This document shows, piece by piece, positions 25,615 through 34,100 of a stretch of 64,000 bases of DNA. Each line of letters begins with the position of its first letter. Positions within the stretch are counted from its first letter, which is position 1. The stretch is from Ruminococcus sp. OA3. Lineage in GTDB: Bacteria > Bacillota > Clostridia > Lachnospirales > Lachnospiraceae. The translations under genes and the position numbers were made by a program. Location: assembly GCF_022440845.1 (NCBI RefSeq), contig NZ_JAKNTO010000001.1, positions 372,001 to 436,000 of the forward strand, in the 5' to 3' direction. Under the pieces are notes generated by a model. The model was not told where the DNA came from, searched no databases, and worked only from the letters and a program-made list of their open reading frames with translations.

Positions 25615-26982
25615 TGATGAGAACTGTTTTACAATCTTATCGAACTGCATGAAATGGGATGCCTTGATCAACAGGGTATCCCCCTTTTTTATAAGTCCCG
25701 GCAATGCATCCTGAAGCATCTTTCGGTCTGCAAAGTGCAATACTTTAAGCTCTTTGTTCTGCTCCCTGGCGGCTTTCGCCAGATGTTCACAGAGTGGGCC
25801 GGCGCAGATCAGCAGCTGGATATCGCACTGTCCTGCAAAGGTCCCGACCTGTTCATGAAGTGCTGCCTCATCGTCACCGAGTTCTCCCATATCCCCGAGG
25901 ACGGCTACTTTTCTCCCCAGTCCCTGCTGCAGCACCTCGAGAGACGCCATCATCGATACCGGGTTCGCATTGTAACAGTCATCGATAATGGTATAGTCAT
26001 CGGACTCTATGATGTGGAAACGACCGCTTAAAGTCTCCATACTCTCAATCCCTGTTTTGATCTCTTCTGCTGTCAGTCCATAGATCCTGCCGACGCAGGC
26101 AGCTGCCAGTGCATTATATACCATATGGATACCCGGCGTGGGAACCTTCACCGGAAATGAGAGCTTTTCATCCACATGAATCCTGCAGCTGATCCCTTTC
26201 AGTCCGCAGTTTTCAATCTCATCGGCATATACACCGTCCTGTTTTTCTACCCCGAAGAAAACCGGGGCATGCCCCCGCACATCCTGAATCTGTGCCAGTT
26301 TATCATCATCACCGTTCAGGACAACGTGACCGTCAGGCTGCATAAATTCAAACATTTCCGTCTTTGCCTTCATGATACCGTCTCTCGTCTTCAGGTTCTC
26401 CAGATGGCACCAGCCAATATTCGTGAGTACGCAGGTATCCGGCCTTGCAATCTTCGCCAGTCTGCTCATCTCCCCGAAATCACTGATTCCCATCTCAAGA
26501 ACTGCAATCTGGTCTTCCTCGCGGATTCTGAAAACAGTCAGCGGCAGACCCAGCTCGTTGTTGAAATTCCCCTGTGTTTTTAAAACATGATATTTCTGCG
26601 AAAGAACCGAGGAGATCATTTCTTTCGTGCTCGTTTTCCCAACACTTCCTGAAATTCCGACAACTGGAATGTCAAGCTGTCTGAGATAAAATTCTGCAAT
26701 GTCTTTAACCGACTGCAGGGATGATTCCACATGGATATAAGGAAAATCTGCATCCGGCAGTTCTTTTTCAGAAAGAGTGCACAATGCGCCCTTTTCCATA
26801 ACCTGCCCGATATAATGATGTCCGTCTGCCCGTGCTCCTGCTATTGGGACAAACAGACAGCCGGGCTCTGCCTGCCGGCTGTCTGTCGTAATACTTTCTG
26901 CGCACTGTCCCAGCAGCGCGGCATCTCCGTGAAATACACCGCCGCATGCCGCCGCTATATTTTTCAATGTGAGATTTTTCAT
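25603..26982 (-). CDS. murF: UDP-N-acetylmuramoyl-tripeptide-D-alanyl-D-alanine ligase
   Basis: Mur ligase that adds D-Ala-D-Ala to UDP-MurNAc-tripeptide. Motifs: GSVGKTSTKEM (ATP loop), NFNNELGLPLTVF, GDMGELG, and YNANPVSMMASLEVLQ. Full length of about 460 residues. The start at 26982 gives MKNLTLKNIAAACGG, the family-typical beginning, and lies 1-2 bases after the ddl stop. Overlaps plsC at the convergent ends. Forms a ddl-murF pair. Confidence 0.95.
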   Translation of the reverse strand: MKNLTLKNIAAACGGVFHGDAALLGQCAESITTDSRQAEPGCLFVPIAGARADGHHYIGQVMEKGALCTLSEKELPDADFPYIHVESSLQSVKDIAEFYLRQLDIPVVGISGSVGKTSTKEMISSVLSQKYHVLKTQGNFNNELGLPLTVFRIREEDQIAVLEMGISDFGEMSRLAKIARPDTCVLTNIGWCHLENLKTRDGIMKAKTEMFEFMQPDGHVVLNGDDDKLAQIQDVRGHAPVFFGVEKQDGVYADEIENCGLKGISCRIHVDEKLSFPVKVPTPGIHMVYNALAAACVGRIYGLTAEEIKTGIESMETLSGRFHIIESDDYTIIDDCYNANPVSMMASLEVLQQGLGRKVAVLGDMGELGDDEAALHEQVGTFAGQCDIQLLICAGPLCEHLAKAAREQNKELKVLHFADRKMLQDALPGLIKKGDTLLIKASHFMQFDKIVKQFSSSDG

Positions 26983-26983
26983 A

Positions 26984-28042
26984 TTATTCAACACTCTTTT
27001 CATATTTTTTCAGCGAACACTGTATCAGAAGCTCACACAGTTCAGGGAAGTCAATTCCAACTGCTTTCGCTTCCTGTGGCAACAGACTGGTCGGAGTCAT
27101 TCCCGGCAGGGTATTAGCCTCAAGGCAGAAGATATCCCCCGCCTCATCCATCAGGAAATCCAGTCTCGAGTAACCCTCGTTCATCAGCAGGCGGCTTCCC
27201 TCTTTGGCGTACGCCTGCATCCGCCTTGTCTGTTCTTCTGTCAGGTCGGCAGGACATGTCTCCACCGCTGCTCCTGCGGAGTACTTGTTTTTATAATCAT
27301 AAAATCCTTCGACCGGCGCGATCTCAATGACCGGATACGCCCTGCCTTCTATCACTCCTACGGAAAATTCCCTTCCGCAGATATAATCTTCAACCACAAT
27401 TTCATCTTCATATACAAACGCACTGGCAACCGCATTCTCGTAGGATTCCTGGTCATGTACGATAAAGACGCCAACACTGGAACCGCCGCAGCATGGTTTC
27501 ACCACAACCGGAAATTCCATATCGTAATCGGAGAGCAATGTACTGCACTCTCCTTTTTTCAGCACGATTCCACCCGGTACCGGGACTCCTCCATCCTGCA
27601 AAATGGTTTTCGCCAGACCCTTATCCATGGAAAGTGCGCTGCTCAGACACCCGCTTCCGGTATATCGGATATGGAACAGGTCAAACGCCGCCTGTAACTT
27701 TCCATTTTCCCCGTTTTCCCCGTGTAGCGCCAGAAAGACAATATCCGCCTCCCGGCACAGCTTCAGGACATTAGGACCGAAGAAATCTCTTTCTTCTCTT
27801 TTCAGTTTTTCAATCCGACTATTATAAGATTTAATGTATGCGATATCTGCATCCAGATCGTAATCATCCGGAAATGCATCCACTGATTCATCCAGCTCTT
27901 TTCCGATATATACATCCAGTAAAACTGCACGGTGGCCCCTTTCCCGCAACGCTTTGCAGACCATGGTTCCCGAAACTATGGATACATCCCGTTCCGTGCT
28001 GATTCCCCCTGCCAACACAACTACTTTCATCATATTTTTCAA
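26984..28042 (-). CDS. ddl: D-alanine-D-alanine ligase
   Basis: ATP-grasp enzyme that makes D-Ala-D-Ala. Motifs: VVVLAGGISTERDVS (N-terminal), KPCCGGSSVGV (ATP binding), EIVVEDYICGREFSVGVI, and CLEANTLPGMTPTSLLP. The start is TTG at 28042 with AAGGAG 7 nt upstream; ATGs at 28033 and 28030 are further from the ribosome site. The next gene, murF, begins at its stop. This looks like a standard Ddl; nothing suggests a vancomycin-resistance variant. Confidence 0.93.
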   Translation of the reverse strand: MKNMMKVVVLAGGISTERDVSIVSGTMVCKALRERGHRAVLLDVYIGKELDESVDAFPDDYDLDADIAYIKSYNSRIEKLKREERDFFGPNVLKLCREADIVFLALHGENGENGKLQAAFDLFHIRYTGSGCLSSALSMDKGLAKTILQDGGVPVPGGIVLKKGECSTLLSDYDMEFPVVVKPCCGGSSVGVFIVHDQESYENAVASAFVYEDEIVVEDYICGREFSVGVIEGRAYPVIEIAPVEGFYDYKNKYSAGAAVETCPADLTEEQTRRMQAYAKEGSRLLMNEGYSRLDFLMDEAGDIFCLEANTLPGMTPTSLLPQEAKAVGIDFPELCELLIQCSLKKYEKSVE

Positions 28043-28077
28043 ACTTAGCTCCTTTATGTATAAGAATATGTCTTTCT

Positions 28078-29469
28078 TTAATATACGATAACAGGTGTCC
28101 CTATTTCCACCGCATTAAAGATTTTTTCCGCATTTTCATACGGCGTATTTACACATCCGTGTGAACCGCCTGTCTGATAAATATCTCCGCCGTATTCACT
28201 GCGCCATCTGTCCGCATCGTGAATCCCTACATTTCCGTTGAACGGCAGCCAGAAAGTAACCGGGGACGCATATCCCTCTCCTTTCAGGATCGCATCCTGC
28301 TTCTTGGCATCGATCGCCCAGACACAGCCTGCAGGGGTATCGTATCCCTTGGATACATTCCCTGTTACAACCGGCGTATCGACGATCAGGGACCCGTCTT
28401 TGAAACACCACATTCTCTGTTCCTGAATGCTGATCTCAACATAGGTGTCTCCGATGTCATTTTCCTCACGGCTCTTGGCAGTATACAGATAGACTGGCTC
28501 ACGGCTTTCCACGACGCCGTCGTTGATCGCCTGCACCAGCGCATCCGACGTCGCCGTCTTGTTGATGCACCATCCATAATCACCGCCTGCCTTCAGCGTG
28601 ATCGTGGAGCCATCATGTTTTGTAAACTGGTGCGACAGACCGAATGTATCATATTTCAATGCAAGTTCTTTGACATAAGCTGCAACCTGGTCTGTGTCCA
28701 GAGAATATGTTCCGTCTTCTCCCTTGACCAGCCAGCCCTTGATCAGCGTGCGGTCTACCACTTCCGTCCGCGATCCAAAGGTATATGTAATGGAGGCAGC
28801 CGTCATTTTATTCAGGCTGTCCACTTCTTTATTAAGAGCTTCATTATCACTGTAAATCGTAGGATCTGTATAGCAGTCCAGTTCTTCCAGTGAAATGGTT
28901 GTTTTTCCGGCTTTGATGGCATCGATTATCGCCTGTCTTACCTTATCGCGGTCAAGCTCATTTCCCATCACCTCCGGAACGATCTCATAACCCGTTTCAT
29001 TTTCCTGCATATATGCATTCTTAGGTTTTTCGATGTTTTCTTCCTGAAAACAGCTCATGTCATCCATTACGGAATCTACCAGTTCCTCATCAAACGTTGT
29101 GTTGGCAGCCATCTCATACGATTTGCTGCTGGAAAAAGACAGCGGCCATTTATATTGTTCCTGCTCGTCCATCAGTTCATCCACACGGTTGTCATCCACA
29201 TAACTCAGTTTCACCTGCGGTGCCATGATAGTCTCGGTCTTTCCTCCTCGCTCTTCTATTTTCAGCGTATACTCGTTGATTTTTTCAATAATGCTTTCCT
29301 TGACCTCATCAACCGTTTTGTTGCTGCAGTCAATTCCGTTGATCGTTGACCCTTCAAAAAAATGACTCGAATAATAAAAAGCGATTCCCAGATAGCCAAT
29401 CAGCATGATCGCTATATACCCGATTAAAACACCCAGAATGATTTTCCTGGCTCTCTTTTTATTTTTCAT
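28078..29469 (-). CDS. L,D-transpeptidase with peptidoglycan-binding-like domain (YkuD type)
   Basis: Membrane-anchored cell-wall enzyme forming 3-3 crosslinks or anchoring proteins. Residues 10-32 form a transmembrane helix; the middle part (about 45-330) resembles the PG_binding_4 region in which ING-IDCSN and TVDEVKE repeats occur; the catalytic YkuD core at the end has HDADRWRSEYGGDIYQTGGSHGCVN with the catalytic Cys in HGCVN. 463 residues, usual for clostridial family members. Preceded by a 150-base non-coding interval. Distinct from the ddl-murF pathway by type but acting on the same wall polymer. Confidence 0.92.
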   Translation of the reverse strand: MKNKKRARKIILGVLIGYIAIMLIGYLGIAFYYSSHFFEGSTINGIDCSNKTVDEVKESIIEKINEYTLKIEERGGKTETIMAPQVKLSYVDDNRVDELMDEQEQYKWPLSFSSSKSYEMAANTTFDEELVDSVMDDMSCFQEENIEKPKNAYMQENETGYEIVPEVMGNELDRDKVRQAIIDAIKAGKTTISLEELDCYTDPTIYSDNEALNKEVDSLNKMTAASITYTFGSRTEVVDRTLIKGWLVKGEDGTYSLDTDQVAAYVKELALKYDTFGLSHQFTKHDGSTITLKAGGDYGWCINKTATSDALVQAINDGVVESREPVYLYTAKSREENDIGDTYVEISIQEQRMWCFKDGSLIVDTPVVTGNVSKGYDTPAGCVWAIDAKKQDAILKGEGYASPVTFWLPFNGNVGIHDADRWRSEYGGDIYQTGGSHGCVNTPYENAEKIFNAVEIGTPVIVY

Positions 29470-29574
29470 CTAAATTCCCTTACTTCCCTGTTTTTTTGCG
29501 CTTGTCAGATGACAAACTGTCACAATTTCCCTATCATTGTAACACCGAATTCATGGATGGTAAAGGGTTAAAAA

Positions 29575-29604
29575 AAGGAGTTTTTGAATTCACAAAAACT
29601 CCTT
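29575..29604. terminator. Bidirectional hairpin terminator
   Basis: Perfect 12-bp stem (AAGGAGTTTTTG and complement) with a 6-base loop. Six A residues precede it, so T residues follow on the minus strand, and ACTTTTTC follows on the + strand. It terminates the aminotransferase gene that ends at 29623. Confidence 0.85.
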
Positions 29605-29622
29605 ACTTTTTCAAATCTTCAA

Positions 29623-30915
29623 TTATTTCTCATTTAGTATTTTATCAATGCTCACCAGTTTTACACTCAGTACAAAGATATCAGCAGCAACGGAAAGCTC
29701 CTCCGGTGTCGGGAAAGACGGGGCAATCCGGATATTACTGTCTTTCGGATCGTTGCGGTATGGATAGGTCGCACCTGCACCGGTCATCACGAGGCCTGCC
29801 TCTTTTGCTTTGGCAACGATAGCTTTAGCACATCCTTCCAACGCATCAAACGAGATAAAGTATCCGCCTTTTGGTTTGATCCATGAGCCGATCTGAAGAC
29901 CGGAAAGCTCACGCTCCAGAACTTCAATCACCGCTTCGAATTTGGGGCGCATGATCGCTGCATGTTTCTTCATATGCTGACGCATTCCGTCAATATCTTT
30001 GAAGAATCTGACGTGACGCAGCTGATTTAGTTTATCATGTCCGATCGTCTGATAGAACATGTAATTTTTTGCCTCCTCCAGGTTTGCCTCGGATGCGGCA
30101 AGCGCTGCGATACCGGAACCGGGAAAGCTTACTTTCGATGTGGAAATAAATTTGTATACCATATCCGGGTTTCCTGCTTTTTCACATTCTGTCAGAAGCT
30201 CCAGAATGACATCCTGATTTTCAGGCTCATCATAAAGATGATGGATGGAGTACGCATTGTCCCAGAAAATTCTGAAATCTTTTGCTGCCGGTTTCAGATT
30301 GGCAAATCTCTTTACCGTCTCATCGGAGAAGGAAATACCCATCGGGTTCTGATATTTCGGTACACACCAGATACCTTTGACGGATTCATCCTCAGCCACC
30401 AGTTTTTCCACGATATCCATATCCGGTCCCGTCGGCAGCATCGGTACATTTACCATTTCAATTCCAAAATATTCCGTCACTGCAAAATGTCTGTCATACC
30501 CGGGAACCGGACACAGAAATTTTACGTTATCCAGTTTCGCCCACGGCGTACAGCCCATCACACCTTTTGTCATGGAACGTGCAACCGTATCAAACATAAT
30601 ACTCAGGCTGGAGTTTCCATAAATCAAAATGTTTTTTTCCGGTACTTCAGACATATCCGCCAGCAGTTTTCTTGCTTCCGGAATACCCTCCAGTACGCCG
30701 TAATTACGGCAGTCAACGCCTGCTTCACAGACCATATCAGAATCACTTGAGAGGACATCCATCATACCATTGCTGATATCAAGCTGCGCCTTTGCCGGTT
30801 TTCCCCGGGACATATCCAGCTTCAGCCCTTTTCCTTTCACGTCCTCATATTTCAGTTCCAGTTCCTTTTTTAATGCAAGCAGTTCTTCTCTGCTCATCTG
30901 ATTATATGCTTTCAT
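29623..30915 (-). CDS. Class I PLP aminotransferase, subgroup Ic (aspartate aminotransferase-like)
   Basis: 430 residues. PLP site lysine in STSKVSFPGSGIAAL, with YQNPMGISFSD, FWDNAYSIHHLY and RIAPSFPTPEEL as family strands. The N-terminus LKLDMSRGKPAKAQLDISNGM fits the Ic subgroup (also called MocR-like Aminotran_MocR without a DNA-binding domain). Likely aspartate transaminase; related alanine or aromatic specificities cannot be excluded. AGGAGG 7 nt before the ATG. Its promoter at 30961 has a palindrome over the -35. Confidence 0.85.
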   Translation of the reverse strand: MKAYNQMSREELLALKKELELKYEDVKGKGLKLDMSRGKPAKAQLDISNGMMDVLSSDSDMVCEAGVDCRNYGVLEGIPEARKLLADMSEVPEKNILIYGNSSLSIMFDTVARSMTKGVMGCTPWAKLDNVKFLCPVPGYDRHFAVTEYFGIEMVNVPMLPTGPDMDIVEKLVAEDESVKGIWCVPKYQNPMGISFSDETVKRFANLKPAAKDFRIFWDNAYSIHHLYDEPENQDVILELLTECEKAGNPDMVYKFISTSKVSFPGSGIAALAASEANLEEAKNYMFYQTIGHDKLNQLRHVRFFKDIDGMRQHMKKHAAIMRPKFEAVIEVLERELSGLQIGSWIKPKGGYFISFDALEGCAKAIVAKAKEAGLVMTGAGATYPYRNDPKDSNIRIAPSFPTPEELSVAADIFVLSVKLVSIDKILNEK

Positions 30916-30960
30916 ACGCGCCTCCTCGCTTATCCTTTGCTCTTTAGCTCATTAAATGTT

Positions 30961-30989
30961 ATTTTATGAGGCAATTGACGTAATGTCAA
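30961..30989 (-). promoter_or_regulatory. Sigma-A promoter of aminotransferase with palindrome over the -35
   Basis: Minus strand TTGACA at 30989-30984, 17-base spacer, TAAAAT at 30966-30961. The sequence TTGAC-ATTAC-GTCAA (30989-30975) is an inverted repeat that includes the -35; a regulator could act here. Confidence 0.6.
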
Positions 30990-31165
30990 GCACATCCTTC
31001 ATTTTTATTAAAAACGCCTGAAATATCATGGCTTTTTACCATCTATTATGCAATTTATTGTCCTGTTTCCTTCATTTTCGCTGGATTTCCTTCTTGTTCC
31101 AGGCCTGTATGCAGGGTAATCCTGCAATCTTCCTCTATATGAGATGCAAAAAACCAGCGCTCCTG

Positions 31166-32050
31166 TCAGCAGTATTCTGCATAAAACTGTTTTATATACT
31201 CCTCCACATCATGTCTTGTCTGCCTGAACGCCCCGTAAGTCTCCATCTTCAGGGATACCAGGGCACTCGCATACACCAGAGATTCCTCTATCGTCCTCTG
31301 GCTGCGCTCCGTTATGTAACTTCCAAAGGTGCTGTCGCCACGACCCGATCTGCCCGATAAGTTTCTGGGTCTCAGCGGGCAGGCGTAAAATTTCTGCCCG
31401 TCATAGACCAGTGCCTCCGAATTATGGGTGATCAGAACCTCTTTCGCTCCCCATGAGTGAATTAATTTTGCCGCCTCTCTTCTGTCCGTCAGTCCCGTTG
31501 TGATTTCGGCTTCCATCGCATCGAGTTTCAGGTACGTAACATAGGGGAGATATTTTTTCTTTTCCTCCCAGTCCCGGTAAGCCAGAGTCTCGCCTTCGGG
31601 ACACCTGAGAAATCCCTGCAGATCACATGCCAGCTTTCCGCGCTTTGACAGATATTCAAACAAATCATTGTCCACCTGCCCCCTCATCACACCTGCAAGT
31701 TGATACACATCCGACTCAATGTCATCTGGAATATCATCTGTCGTGACCGGGTCTGCGATTCCTTTCAATACCGTTGACCTGCGCTCCCGGTCCTCACTGT
31801 GATAGATAACATGAAGTGACGTCGTCTCTTTGCTTGGCAAAACTGTCAGATCGTGGATGTAAACCGCCTGAGCCAGATACGCATCCTTCTCTGCAATCTT
31901 ACACACACCACTCACATGTCTTCCGCTCGATATGGCGGCGTATGCCGTAAACATAAACGGGCCGCCGATCAATGTCTTCACCGTTCCGTCCGGATATTCG
32001 TCATAATCCACCTGTATTTGCCCGATTACATAGTTATCGTATTTTTTCAT
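31166..32050 (-). CDS. PfkB-family carbohydrate kinase
   Basis: 294 residues, ribokinase-like fold. The anion-hole/base motif reads GRSGRGDSTFGSY with the catalytic Asp at 239, where most PfkB kinases have GAGD; the GRGD form is seen in a firmicute subgroup of unknown substrate. The start at 32050 follows GAGAGGTGAGG. Last gene of the sugar-uptake operon (binding protein, permease, ATPase, isomerase-like protein, kinase), so it probably phosphorylates the imported carbohydrate or its isomer. Confidence 0.82.
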   Translation of the reverse strand: MKKYDNYVIGQIQVDYDEYPDGTVKTLIGGPFMFTAYAAISSGRHVSGVCKIAEKDAYLAQAVYIHDLTVLPSKETTSLHVIYHSEDRERRSTVLKGIADPVTTDDIPDDIESDVYQLAGVMRGQVDNDLFEYLSKRGKLACDLQGFLRCPEGETLAYRDWEEKKKYLPYVTYLKLDAMEAEITTGLTDRREAAKLIHSWGAKEVLITHNSEALVYDGQKFYACPLRPRNLSGRSGRGDSTFGSYITERSQRTIEESLVYASALVSLKMETYGAFRQTRHDVEEYIKQFYAEYC

Positions 32051-32071
32051 TATCCTCACCTCTCTAAATCG

Positions 32072-32944
32072 TTATGCCTGTTCTATACAATTTCTTACGC
32101 TTTGGCATATCTGTGTGTTAAACGGTGCAAACAGGTCGCTGTAATACTCGCACAGCCATACTCCCTGATAACCGGAATGTTTGATCGCCTTTATGGCCTC
32201 CTGAAGCGGCGCCTTCCCCCAGAACGGTGCCGTATGCATATCACCGCTTGAAAAAACCATCCGTTCTTTTTTATCCAGTGTTTTATACATATTGAAATCT
32301 GTAAGCCGCATCGCTTCAAATTCACCCATATTGTCATGGATATGCAGGTGCCTGAGACGTGGAAGACTGTCTGTTACCGCTTTCAGATAATCATATCCAT
32401 AGTACTGCGATGATAAAAACAAATGTCCCAGATCCAGATTCATGCCGAGATTGTCATGATCGATCGATTCCACCATGTCAATCGTACGGTAAACATTTTC
32501 AATCTCAATATTCTCCAGTACCAGCGATACCCCGCGTTCTTTCGCATATTCTGCCGCATCCTTAACCACGGTTCTGAACAGTCTTTCCACACTGCTCTTT
32601 TTGCTGTCCTCCTCATTATGGATATTCAGCAGCGTACATCCAAGACTGCTGCACAGATCGATCGACGCAAACAACACCTTTTTCCGCAGTTCCCACTTAT
32701 CCGGGTTCCGCAGGTCCAGTCCGTACGCCCCATGCGCCGTATAAGTCAGAGGATGCCCTGCAAATATCTCCCTGACATACTCTGCCACACACGGAATCAA
32801 GTTGCCGCCCATCATAAAGGGGTACGTTGATAAATTCAATTCACAGGCATTAAACCCATTTTCTTCAATCGTCCGCAGGTATCCGTCCAGATTCTCCAGA
32901 CGGACCGACGGCGGCAGATTGACTCCCACACAGTATTCTCTCAT
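32072..32944 (-). CDS. Sugar phosphate isomerase/epimerase-like TIM barrel
   Basis: 290 residues of the xylose-isomerase-like AP_endonuc_2 type. Barrel residues: CELNLSTYPFM, VLENIEIENVYRTIDMVE, NLGMNLDLGHLF, and LHIHDNMGEFEAM with metal-ligand Glu/Asp/His positions. The start at 32944 has GAGGGA 8 nt upstream. It sits between ATPase and kinase genes of one operon, so it probably interconverts the imported sugar or its phosphate. The substrate is unknown. Confidence 0.8.
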   Translation of the reverse strand: MREYCVGVNLPPSVRLENLDGYLRTIEENGFNACELNLSTYPFMMGGNLIPCVAEYVREIFAGHPLTYTAHGAYGLDLRNPDKWELRKKVLFASIDLCSSLGCTLLNIHNEEDSKKSSVERLFRTVVKDAAEYAKERGVSLVLENIEIENVYRTIDMVESIDHDNLGMNLDLGHLFLSSQYYGYDYLKAVTDSLPRLRHLHIHDNMGEFEAMRLTDFNMYKTLDKKERMVFSSGDMHTAPFWGKAPLQEAIKAIKHSGYQGVWLCEYYSDLFAPFNTQICQSVRNCIEQA

Positions 32945-32954
32945 TCTCATTCCC

Positions 32955-34079
32955 TCACTTTACTATACGAATACATTCCAGATCCAAATCCAGTGTGACT
33001 TCCTGTCCGTCATCAAAGCTCTTTGCCAGCTGCGGGTTGTACAGTTCAACCGTAACCGTATTTCCGGAGATATCGACCACATACTCAACCTTATATCCAA
33101 AATACGTTATCCTTATGATGTTCCCCGTGATGGGGCCCCTGCCCCCGTCAACCAGGCGGACCGACTCAGGACGTACCGACAACAAACATTCTTTGCCATC
33201 TTCCACGTTTTTCATCGCCCCGGGATTCGGTATTGTACAGGGAATCTCACCGATCTTCACATGGGCAGACCCGTCTGCATCCCGGCTTTTTAAGATACAT
33301 GGGATATAGTTTGCCTTGCCGATAAAGTTTGCCACGAAAGAATCCTGCGGATATTCATAGATCTCCTGCGGCGTCCCAACCTGAGAGATCACGCCATCCT
33401 TCATAATCACAACTTTATCGGAGATCGCCATCGCCTCCGCCTGGTCATGCGTTACGTACAGACTGGTTATCCCAAGCCGTTTCTGAATGGCTCTGAGCTC
33501 ATCTCGCATTGTCTCTCTGAGTTTCGCGTCGAGATTCGACAGCGGCTCATCAAACAGCAGAACACTCGGCTCAATAACGACTGCACGCGCCAGCGCCACA
33601 CGCTGCTGCTGGCCACCGGACAGCTGATTCGGATAGCGGTCTGCCAGCTCCTTTATCTGCATCAGATCCAGAATTTTTTCCATTCTTCTGGCGATCTCTG
33701 TTTTGGGCACTTTCTTTACCTTAAGCCCATAGCAGATATTGTTGTACACCTTCATATGCGGAAACAGCGCATATGACTGAAATACCATGGAAATATCCCG
33801 TTTATTCGGAGGAACATTGGCAACCGGGCGGTCACCGATAAAAATTTCGCCCGAAGTCGGTATCTCAAAACCGGAGATCATGCGCAGCGTCGTTGTTTTG
33901 CCGCATCCGGACGGTCCGAGAAGCGTCACCATCTCACCGTCTTTGATCTCCAGGTCCACATTGTCTACTGCCGTAAAAAACTCCTGATTATTATCATGAG
34001 AAACAAACTTTTTGGTAATGTTCTTCAAGATAACACCATTTGAATTTTTGCTGAAATCTTTTGCCGGATTAACACTCAT
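32955..34079 (-). CDS. ABC transporter ATPase (PotA/FbpC-like)
   Basis: 374 residues: Walker A GPSGCGKT (55-62), signature LSGGQQQR (153-160), Walker B VLLFDEPLSNLDA from 173, and a C-terminal TOBE-like domain (SVRPESVRLV, then YFGYKVEYVV). Pairs with the fused permease and the binding protein downstream of their promoter. Family members carry iron, polyamines, thiamine or hexose phosphates (AfuC); here the neighbouring kinase and isomerase favour a sugar or sugar phosphate. Confidence 0.88.
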   Translation of the reverse strand: MSVNPAKDFSKNSNGVILKNITKKFVSHDNNQEFFTAVDNVDLEIKDGEMVTLLGPSGCGKTTTLRMISGFEIPTSGEIFIGDRPVANVPPNKRDISMVFQSYALFPHMKVYNNICYGLKVKKVPKTEIARRMEKILDLMQIKELADRYPNQLSGGQQQRVALARAVVIEPSVLLFDEPLSNLDAKLRETMRDELRAIQKRLGITSLYVTHDQAEAMAISDKVVIMKDGVISQVGTPQEIYEYPQDSFVANFIGKANYIPCILKSRDADGSAHVKIGEIPCTIPNPGAMKNVEDGKECLLSVRPESVRLVDGGRGPITGNIIRITYFGYKVEYVVDISGNTVTVELYNPQLAKSFDDGQEVTLDLDLECIRIVK

Positions 34080-34100
34080 TATTTTAACCTCCTTCGCCTC

